Of a DNA stretch of 64,000 bases, positions 55,836-64,000 are shown piece by piece. The stretch lies in contig NZ_VWXX01000001.1 in the NCBI RefSeq assembly GCF_008632335.1, forward strand, positions 248,001 through 312,000, read 5' to 3'. A program made the position numbers and the translations under genes. This DNA comes from Thiohalocapsa marina (GTDB lineage: Bacteria > Pseudomonadota > Gammaproteobacteria > Chromatiales > Chromatiaceae). The stretch's first letter is position 1, and each line of letters begins with the position of its first letter. The notes under the pieces were generated by a model. The model ran no database searches. It was not told the DNA's origin and saw only the letters and a list, made by a program, of their open reading frames with translations.

Positions 55836-56306
55836 TCAGAGATCGCCAGGCTGAAGCCAGCACCCGGCACCCAGACTCTGATGCAGCGTCTCGGACGTCG
55901 GGACCTCGGGCAGTGCGATCAGATGCGCCGGACAGCGGCAGTCGCTCGCCCCGAAACGCAGCAGTGGCCAGTTTGCTGCGGGCAGCGCGCCCAAGGTCAA
56001 CGCCCAGCGATGCTCAAGCCGCTCGGTTCCATAGGCGACCCAGAAGCCCAGCAGATCGCAGTGGGGGCGCAGGTCGTCCAGATGCCAATGGGGCCGCGCG
56101 GCGATCCGGGCATGATGCCGGCAACGCGCCGCGATACCGCCGGGGCCGAGGGCGCTGCCGACATAGACGAGGACCCCGCCCGCGAGGGTTAGGGCACCCA
56201 GACGCCCGATCTGGACGGTCTTGGGCTGCCGGGGCGCGAGCAGGACGGCATAGGTGCCGGTCCGGCTGTTGCGTTCCGTCGGCGCATCGGTTCGGCTTTT
56301 CACCAC
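55836..56306 (-). CDS. DUF123 GIY-YIG-like nuclease family protein
   Basis: A 156-residue DUF123 protein related to the GIY-YIG nuclease superfamily. The core motifs are GTYAVLL near the start, [15 protein letters not shown] (GIY-YIG-like strand-loop), HWHLDDLR and the C-terminal [13 protein letters not shown] with a probable metal-binding pair of Cys. Such proteins often occur alone and have been proposed as nucleases; the biological role is unknown. Length is standard. The first ATG at 56306 is used. It is divergent from the acetoacetate decarboxylase-like gene. Confidence 0.85.
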   Translation of the reverse strand: MVKSRTDAPTERNSRTGTYAVLLAPRQPKTVQIGRLGALTLAGGVLVYVGSALGPGGIAARCRHHARIAARPHWHLDDLRPHCDLLGFWVAYGTERLEHRWALTLGALPAANWPLLRFGASDCRCPAHLIALPEVPTSETLHQSLGAGCWLQPGDL

Positions 56307-56422
56307 GCCTCACTCCGACCAAGTGGCGCACATGCGCCATACTGTGGCTATACCCCTTCTTCGACAACGGGCCGCGCCTCGGGGTACCCGGCGCGGCGGC
56401 CCAACGGCTGCAGGCAGGTGCC

Positions 56423-57138
56423 ATGCGTATGGACATGTCCACCATTCGCCGTCAGGCCTTCGCCATGCCCTTTGGCAATCCGGCTTACCCACCCGGTCCG
56501 TATCGCTTTGTCGACCGCGAGTATTTCATCCTGACCTATCGCACGGATGCGGACAAATTGCGCGCGGTGGTACCGGAGCCGCTGGAACTGGCGGAGCCGC
56601 TGGTGCACTACGAGTTCATTCGCATGCCGGACTCCACCGGCTTTGGCGACTACACCGAGAGCGGCCAGGTGATTGCCGTGCAGTTCAATGATCAGCCCGG
56701 CAACTACACCCACGCCATGTACCTGGGAATGGCCATGCGGCCATTGCCGGCGGACGCGAGCTCTGGGGGGGGCTTTCCGAAGAAGCTCGCCACGCCGCGC
56801 CTTGCGGTGCATACCGACACCCTGGTCGGCACCATGGACTATGAGCGCTCGATCCCGGGGAGGTTCAGCGCAGTCTCGGCGAGACGCCCAATTTCCTGCT
56901 CAAGATCATCCCCCATGTCGACGGCACGGCGCGCATCTGCGAGTTGGTGCGCTATGCTCTCACCGATGTCAGGGTCAAAGGTGCCTGGAGCGGGCCTGGG
57001 GCACTGGCCCTGTTTCCCCATGCACTGGCGCCCGTGGCCGAGTTGCCCGTCCTGGAGATGGTCGCGGCCAGGCATCTGATCGCGGATCTGACCCTGAGCC
57101 TGGGTGAAGTGGTCTTCGACTATCTCCGTCAGGCCTGA
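56423..57138 (+). pseudogene. frameshifted acetoacetate decarboxylase-like gene
   Basis: Acetoacetate decarboxylase-family sequence is clear at both ends: the start [31 protein letters not shown] and [20 protein letters not shown] holding the Schiff-base lysines; and at the end [13 protein letters not shown] and [12 protein letters not shown]. The middle is broken. Around 56725 one base appears lost, and a run of eight G (56765-56772) restores the frame, so about 13 residues are read wrongly. Near 56850-56890 a further shift plus a short deletion moves the C-terminal part to another frame, ending at 57138. The gene as it stands cannot make a normal protein unless these are sequencing errors. 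Confidence 0.8.
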
Positions 57139-57216
57139 GTCCGGCGGCAGGGATCGCCACCACCACCGCGGTCTGCCCGGCAAGCCCCATTTCGCACCTT
57201 TGGAGTTCACGTGATC

Positions 57217-57624
57217 ATGAAGAGACAGACCGGACGCTGGTCGCTGGCCGCAGCGATGACCGCACTCGCCATCGCGCCGATCACGGCGCAGGCGCTCGGC
57301 CCGATGGGCGTGGCCAACCCGGCCTCGGTGCACTGCATCGAGCAGGGTGGCACACTCGACATCCGCACGCGCCCCGACGGGGGCGAGTACGGCGTCTGTG
57401 TCTTCGAGGACAACCGCCAGTGCGAGGAGTGGGCGCTGCTGCGCGGCCAGTGCCCCAATGGCGGACTCAAGATCACCGGCTACGACGACGCGGCCCAGAT
57501 CTACTGCGCCATCACCGGCGGGCAGGTGGAGATGGCGACGCAGACCTGCCGCAGTCCGGAGGGTGTGTCCTGCCCGCTGGAGGCCTATTTCAGCGGGCGC
57601 TGCCCGGCACCGAGCATGCCTTAG
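57217..57624 (+). CDS. exported protein with two DUF333 repeats
   Basis: A 135-residue exported protein. A signal peptide (MKRQTGRWSL, hydrophobic AAAMTALAIAPITAQA, cleavage near AQA-LG) precedes two ~40-residue DUF333 units: one with NPASVHCIEQGG, YGVCVF and CEEWAL, the other with QIYCAITGGQ and CPLEAYF. DUF333 proteins are small, secreted, Cys-rich and of unknown function. An upstream GTG at 57211 is possible. It lies between the broken decarboxylase gene and recD2 on the same strand. Confidence 0.85.
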   Translation: MKRQTGRWSLAAAMTALAIAPITAQALGPMGVANPASVHCIEQGGTLDIRTRPDGGEYGVCVFEDNRQCEEWALLRGQCPNGGLKITGYDDAAQIYCAITGGQVEMATQTCRSPEGVSCPLEAYFSGRCPAPSMP

Positions 57625-57759
57625 CGCAACCGCCTAACGCTGCTCAGATCTCAGCCATGCGATACACGTCGAAGCCTTTTTAGCCGATCGCCGCCCTATC
57701 GGCAGCCCAGCAGCCAGGCAACGCGCCCCAGCAGCCGGGCGCAGCGCTACAATCGCCCG

Positions 57760-59967
<2,208 letters not shown>

Positions 59968-60061
59968 CTCCAGGATGCCAGGTCGGCGCCGGAGTATCCC
60001 CACCACGGCATCAGGACGTCGGCACCTATCCGCAATACGCTCCCTCCCTGAGCGCTTGCAC

Positions 60062-60083
60062 TTTCCACAGCGGCTGTGGATAA
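60062..60083. promoter_or_regulatory. inverted pair of DnaA-box-like sites
   Basis: TTTCCACAG and CTGTGGATAA are placed head to head with 3 bp between them, so TTATCCACA lies on the minus strand. One half equals the consensus DnaA box. An isolated pair like this is more likely a regulatory site or a chance palindrome than an origin. Confidence 0.35.
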
Positions 60084-60222
60084 CCCTGTGCGCAGGCCCG
60101 GTGCCGATCACCTAACCCGCGGGCGGTTCGACCTGCACGGCCGGATTGGTCAGACTTTGACCAGCTACAGCGTTTGTGGGACCCGTCTGAGCGGCCAACG
60201 CACTGACTCTTTTGCCATGCGA

Positions 60223-60756
60223 TCACGGAGGGAAGCGCAAGCGAGAAAAATGCCGCCCCGCATGCAACGCTGCCCGCTCGATCTCGGCAGCGGACTCGAT
60301 CCAGCCTTTGTCCTCCAGAAACAGCAGCCAGGCGCGCGTGCTGATCTTGCGGCACTTAGGCGGCAGAAGGAAGCTTGCACGGGCTATCTTGTGATCTTCA
60401 AACAGGAACAGCCCCGTGGCGTCCGGCGTCGTCAGTGCCATCTCATTCATGGCTTCCTGTATGGCGATTTCGCCCAAATGTGCCTTCCGCACCGGCTCAT
60501 CACCCGCGGCCAGGCGATCACAATAGGCAGAATAGGTTCGCGTGGCGCGGCAGGCGATCGCATTGGTCTCCACCCAGCTCATGATCCGAGCGCTCGTGGG
60601 CGTCTGGTGGCGCGTCACCTCATGCAGCACCATGTCGACCAGTTGCACCGGCCAACCGGGTCGCAATAGGAGATCCAAGGCTTGCGCATACGCCAGGGTA
60701 ATCAGTGGGCCGGCGTCGGGGATGACAACCGGCGTCTCCCTGCCCTGCAACACCAC
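60223..60756 (-). CDS. PIN-domain toxin-like protein
   Basis: A 177-residue protein with a PIN-like fold, a family of Mg-dependent ribonucleases used as toxins. The start has the PIN hallmark PDAGPLITLAYA (first Asp), followed by VDMVLHEVTRH with an acidic residue at the second site, a later GEIAIQEAMNE and FLFEDHKIARA with the final acidic pair. It is longer than a typical VapC (about 130). The start is GTG at 60756, directly after the antitoxin stop. Its antitoxin gene is next upstream in the same transcript, the normal order. Confidence 0.75.
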   Translation of the reverse strand: MVLQGRETPVVIPDAGPLITLAYAQALDLLLRPGWPVQLVDMVLHEVTRHQTPTSARIMSWVETNAIACRATRTYSAYCDRLAAGDEPVRKAHLGEIAIQEAMNEMALTTPDATGLFLFEDHKIARASFLLPPKCRKISTRAWLLFLEDKGWIESAAEIERAALHAGRHFSRLRFPP

Positions 60757-61101
60757 TCAGGAGACAAGCGCGTTTAGCTCATCCACCATGGCCCGCGTGG
60801 TTGCCTCAGGCAGCCGCGGCATGGGCAGATGTGCTTGGGCCATCAGCAGAAACAGGTCTTCTTCGCTGTCGATCCCAAGCGCCGCCATGGTCGCGCGATC
60901 ATCGCGACGCCCCAGAGAAAACTCCAACAGCGTTCGATAATTGGCGTTTCCGCAGGCCTCCGCCGACTCGAAGGTCTCCACCAGATAGCGCAGCTCGGCG
61001 TTGAACAGGGCATTGACGGAGGTATCCGCCTTCGCCGCGATCACCTTGGCCCGCTTGAGCAAGTCGCGATCGACCGCACCAGTAAAGTTGACTGTCGCCA
61101 T
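60757..61101 (-). CDS. antitoxin-like protein paired with the PIN toxin
   Basis: A 114-residue protein with an N-terminal DNA-binding stretch of the ribbon-helix-helix kind (MATVNFTGAVDRDLLKRAKVIA), then an acidic helical C terminus (MDELNALVS-like end) likely to bind the toxin. It is adjacent to the PIN gene with no gap. Pairs of this layout are type II toxin-antitoxin modules that are autoregulated by the antitoxin. It probably helps keep the island in the cell. Confidence 0.7.
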   Translation of the reverse strand: MATVNFTGAVDRDLLKRAKVIAAKADTSVNALFNAELRYLVETFESAEACGNANYRTLLEFSLGRRDDRATMAALGIDSEEDLFLLMAQAHLPMPRLPEATTRAMVDELNALVS

Positions 61102-61239
61102 GGAACAGCGTCCTCAACACAGGGTTCCGTGTTGCACTTCATCATGGGCCGAAGCACACCGTCAAGTGACGGTCCCTGGGGACGACGTGTAAGGTTCGTT
61201 CTCCAAACTCTGAACCAATGTCACCACGTGCTCAAGGCA

Positions 61240-61372
61240 ACCCCGCAGCACCGCCTCCCAAACCGCCGCATCGGCCTCGCGCGCGAGCGCATTGGCACCG
61301 AAGCCCGCAACGGCGCGCTCGCCTGTGTTGTGTATCGAGCCGGCGCCAGTGGGACTGTCGCTGACGAGGATC
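61240..61372 (-). repeat. diverged second copy of the traN 3' end
   Basis: About 130 bp similar to 61910-62068, the end of traN. Translated on the minus strand it gives GAGSIHNTGERA and NALAREADAAVWEAVLRG, against GTGSTLNTGGRAD and NAAAREAEEAVWEEVLLG in traN. It is clearly diverged and has no known start, so it is a remnant. It lies on the far side of the incomplete toxin-antitoxin cassette, so the copies flank that cassette. Confidence 0.8.
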
Positions 61373-61417
61373 GCAGTGTCAGCAAACCGGGAAACGGCAA
61401 TGGCAAGAAACGATCGC

Positions 61418-61669
61418 TCAGCCAAGGGGATCGCGTGCGCTGGACTGCGTTTCAGTGTCCTGTGCATCAAGCCGGTCAAGCACCGCCAAAGCCGTTTCTA
61501 CGCTGCCGGTGGCGGCCAATGCACGGAAGTGATTTTCGGTGTCCCAAGCGGCCAACGCCTGCGCGCTGAGCTCCTCGACGAGCCTGTTCGTGCTCATACC
61601 GCGGCTTTTCGCAAGCGCATTCAAGCGCTGCGCTGTTGCATCGGGCAATCGAATCGTCAATGTCGTCAT
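61418..61669 (-). CDS. RHH antitoxin
   Basis: An 83-residue ribbon-helix-helix protein (MTTLTIRLPDATAQRLNALAKSRGMSTNRLVEE), typical of type II antitoxins. The ATG at 61669 overlaps the stop of the upstream toxin fragment by 4 bp (ATGA). With the toxin broken, it is probably an orphan. The order, toxin first, is the reverse of the usual one. Confidence 0.8.
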   Translation of the reverse strand: MTTLTIRLPDATAQRLNALAKSRGMSTNRLVEELSAQALAAWDTENHFRALAATGSVETALAVLDRLDAQDTETQSSARDPLG

Positions 61670-61905
61670 GGCCAAATCTCCAAGCACTGCGCAGGGCTGA
61701 TGACCCGCAGCGATCCAAGACGCAGCTCGCCGCCGGCAAGGTCCCGTACATTGTGCGTCACGATCGCCGCTGCCTGTCCAGCCAAAGCGAGCTCGATCAA
61801 ATGATTGTCCGCTTCATCTGGCAAATTTGGTCGCCAACTGAAGTAGACCGCCACCCAGCGTCCACGCTTCGCCAATGCTGCCAATCGATGCTGCCGTAAA
61901 GCCGA
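61666..61905 (-). pseudogene. PIN toxin fragment fused to the end of traN
   Basis: The C-terminal half of a PIN toxin is present: SWRPNLPDEADNHLIELALAG, then AAAIVTHNVRDLAGGEL and the ISPAQCL end, typical of a VapC-like PIN family. The N-terminal half with the first catalytic Asp is missing. The frame is open straight from the traN TGA (61906-61908) onward, so traN and the toxin fragment are in one frame separated by a single stop. It overlaps the RHH antitoxin gene by 4 bp. A TTG at 61884 could begin a 72-residue peptide. Confidence 0.75.
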
Positions 61906-64000
61906 TCAAGGCAACCCCAGCAGCACCTCCTCCCACACCGCCTCCTCGGCCTCGCGCGCCGCGGCATTGGCATCGAGCCCGTCGGTGCGCGCCTCCGTGC
62001 GCTCAGCCGCATCGGCGCGCCCGCCGGTGTTGAGTGTCGAGCCAGTACCGGTGAGGCTGTCGATGTCCATATCATCGGGTGAGGGAAACTGCCCGGCCTG
62101 GGTCAGTAAGGCGATCCACTCCGACAGATCGATCTGCGACCAGTCCAGGCGCTCCAGCTCCTGCAGCGACAGCCCGCGGCAGTCCGGCTGCTTCGCCTCG
62201 CCCCAGCTGCGCCCGAGCTGCGGGTAGGCCTGCTCGTTGATGATGCGCGCGAGCGGGCTGTTGTAGCAGCAGAACGCCTTCTGCTTCTGGATGCAGATGC
62301 CGACCACCTCGCTGTCGCAGTAGCTGCCGACGTAATGGCAGCTGCGCAGCTCGCGCTTGGCGCCGAGCTCGAATTCCTCCTCCTCGCAGGTCCAGATGAT
62401 CTGAATCAGGATCATCGCGACGCTGTAGATCATATAGGCGGTCATGGCCCAGGCGAGCGTGGTGCCGATCAAGCCGCCGAGCTGGAGGTTGCCCGCCTGC
62501 AGGGTGCCGTTGACCACGGCCTGCCCGCCGCCTTCGACGGCGAACAGCGCATTCGCCGCCGCATCGCCGAAGACATTCGCCGTCCACTGCGCGCTCTGGC
62601 GCATCAGGGCCTGTTTCGCCGCCTCCAGCGACAGCTCGGCCGCCGCATCGCTCACTGCCGCGGCGGTGTTGCCCATGAGCGTATTCGCCGCCGAGGTGAA
62701 GGCCTCGGTCACCACCTCCCAGCTGTCCACCAGCGGATCGCGCAAGAGCTCCCAGCCGCCGCGGATGGCACTGCCGGTATCGAGCGCCATGATGGCCGAG
62801 TCGATCTTGCTGACGGCGAGGATGAGCTGGATATAGTCCGTGAGCGAGATCCCATCCGGCGTCTCGCAGCAGTCGACGATGCCGCCCACGGCCTGCTTGC
62901 ACGCCTGCGCCTCACCGGCAAAGACCTGGCACTGGTTGACCGCGACACAGTTCGCGTCGCTCACCACGAACTGCGCCGCTTGCAGCGCGGCGGCCGCCTC
63001 GGCGAAATCATCCGACTGCTCGAAGCCAAGATCCAGACAATCATTGCCGACACAGCGCACCGGACCCGCACAGTCCATGTCGCTGTCGCGGATGAAGTCG
63101 GGCACGGTGGTGGAGACACCGCAGTCGTAGCGGTGCTCGGTGACATAGCAGAAGCCATTGGCATCGCGCGCCCCGTCGACGCAGGTCGCGCCCAGGTAGC
63201 CGCAGGTGGGGTCCTCTTCGAGCGGCCCGCAGTCGTTGGCGATATCGCCGGGGTTGTCGGGACACTGCAGCTGACCTTGCGGATCGGTCCAGCAGTCCAT
63301 GGGGCCGCTGTGAACGCCGCCACAGTCGGCGACGACCTGGATCTCGCGGCAAAAGGGGCTGAGCCAGGGCACCGGAGAGTCCACGAAGTCCTCGGGGCAG
63401 ACGAGCACGCCGACATCTTCGTAGCAGCCATCCTGGTTCAACGGCGGCACGCCGAGACAGGTGGTGCCACCATCGCAGAGCGCGTTGTCACGCACCGATG
63501 CGGCCAGGTTGATGCAGGCCTCGCTCGCGTCCCAGCCGTGGTCGTTCAGCGGCAACGGCGTGAAGTCGACGCGCACCGAGACGCTGTAGGGGGCCTGGGC
63601 GACGTACCAGTTGCCGCTGTCGGTCTCGAATTTGTAGTTGTTGGCGGCGCTGAACTGCGCCCCCTGTTGCATCAGCGCCGTGGTGTCGAGATTGATCACG
63701 CTCGGGCGGTTGACCCCATCGAAGTTGCCCGTGCTGCTGTCGGCATAGCTGTAGCCGGGAAAGCTGATCGACCAGGCCTGATAGAGCTGATCGACCTTGC
63801 AATCCCAGGTGCAGCCGGTGTCGAACTCGGTCGCGCGTGGACTCACCGAGACCTGGATGCGCTCGATGCGTGCGCTGTCGTTGACGACGAAGCCGAAGGT
63901 CTGACCGGGCAGATAGGCGCAGGACGGGCAGGAGCCGACATGGGCGGCGCCGGGGAAGTCGAAGCGCACCTCCAGGCAGCCGCGTCCGCAGTTGCTCACC
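61906..64000 (-). CDS. traN: conjugative transfer mating-pair stabilisation protein TraN (C-terminal part)
   Basis: At least 697 residues of a Cys-rich TraN, the outer-membrane receptor-binding protein of F-type conjugation systems that stabilises contact with the recipient. The gene runs off the right edge; the apparent start at 63999 is only the window border. Many Cys pairs span about 1-620. A hydrophobic stretch (AWAMTAYMIYSVAMILIQIIW) lies near 514-534. The conserved C-terminal TraN block is CCYNSPLARIINEQAYPQL, then GRSWGEAKQPDCRGLS and LERLDWSQIDLSEW. The extra tail with TEARTDGLDANAAAREAEEAV is less usual. It indicates F-type transfer genes further right. Confidence 0.88.
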   Translation of the reverse strand, partial: VSNCGRGCLEVRFDFPGAAHVGSCPSCAYLPGQTFGFVVNDSARIERIQVSVSPRATEFDTGCTWDCKVDQLYQAWSISFPGYSYADSSTGNFDGVNRPSVINLDTTALMQQGAQFSAANNYKFETDSGNWYVAQAPYSVSVRVDFTPLPLNDHGWDASEACINLAASVRDNALCDGGTTCLGVPPLNQDGCYEDVGVLVCPEDFVDSPVPWLSPFCREIQVVADCGGVHSGPMDCWTDPQGQLQCPDNPGDIANDCGPLEEDPTCGYLGATCVDGARDANGFCYVTEHRYDCGVSTTVPDFIRDSDMDCAGPVRCVGNDCLDLGFEQSDDFAEAAAALQAAQFVVSDANCVAVNQCQVFAGEAQACKQAVGGIVDCCETPDGISLTDYIQLILAVSKIDSAIMALDTGSAIRGGWELLRDPLVDSWEVVTEAFTSAANTLMGNTAAAVSDAAAELSLEAAKQALMRQSAQWTANVFGDAAANALFAVEGGGQAVVNGTLQAGNLQLGGLIGTTLAWAMTAYMIYSVAMILIQIIWTCEEEEFELGAKRELRSCHYVGSYCDSEVVGICIQKQKAFCCYNSPLARIINEQAYPQLGRSWGEAKQPDCRGLSLQELERLDWSQIDLSEWIALLTQAGQFPSPDDMDIDSLTGTGSTLNTGGRADAAERTEARTDGLDANAAAREAEEAVWEEVLLGLP

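Overview
The window is 64 kb of high-GC gammaproteobacterial chromosome. The gene orders rimP-nusA-infB-rbfA-truB-rpsO-pnp and pncC(cinA)-recA-recX-alaS-lysC-csrA-tRNA-Ser are typical of that class. The nifJ plus DHOD-like pair and the CGCAGAG-type dispersed repeat would fit a Chromatiales-like lineage; that order-level placement is an inference.

Region 1 (1-10.7 kb, minus strand) is accessory. It starts with jetC (cut by the window edge), jetB and jetA of a Wadjet anti-plasmid system, with a broken Rpn/transposase-like gene lying between jetA and jetB. Next come a secreted subtilisin-like protease and a large exported repeat/beta-propeller protein that share C-terminal and internal modules. 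The second protein is split by an IS481-family element that has no visible target duplication and has lost gene sequence at the junction. Beyond it lie the signal-peptide stub of the same gene and the broken start of an LVIVD-type protein.

Region 2 (10.7-25.3 kb) is metabolic and envelope: nifJ, a MITE-like repeat, a DHOD-like flavoprotein, an SDR protein, a nitrilase-superfamily hydrolase, glutamate decarboxylase, an exported coiled-coil protein overlapping a probable periplasmic isoaspartyl methyltransferase, PBP1A and a TetR regulator.

Region 3 (25.3-41.7 kb) is core. The translation/RNA-turnover cluster is on the minus strand, with two tandem terminator hairpins just ahead of rimP. The recA-alaS-lysC-csrA cluster is on the plus strand and ends in tRNA-Ser(GCU) and tRNA-Lys(UUU).

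Region 4 (41.7-64 kb) starts immediately after tRNA-Lys and looks like a genomic island of conjugative ancestry. It holds a headless LexA fragment, a lytic transglycosylase, an AcaB/PFL_4669-type ICE protein, TauE, a YjbQ-TrmO-SRAP group, a frameshifted acetoacetate decarboxylase, recD2, PIN toxin-antitoxin modules and, at the right edge, the C-terminal part of an F-type TraN.

The most promising candidate for a new system is in Region 4 (47.7-55.1 kb). A nucleoside-phosphorylase-fold protein ends in a ~42-residue helical domain, and a near-identical domain begins the next gene, a 2089-residue protein with a TPR-like solenoid and two PIN-like segments. The genes overlap by 4 bp. The shared domain resembles effector-associated adaptor domains, so this looks like a two-gene nucleotide-sensing/nuclease immunity module.
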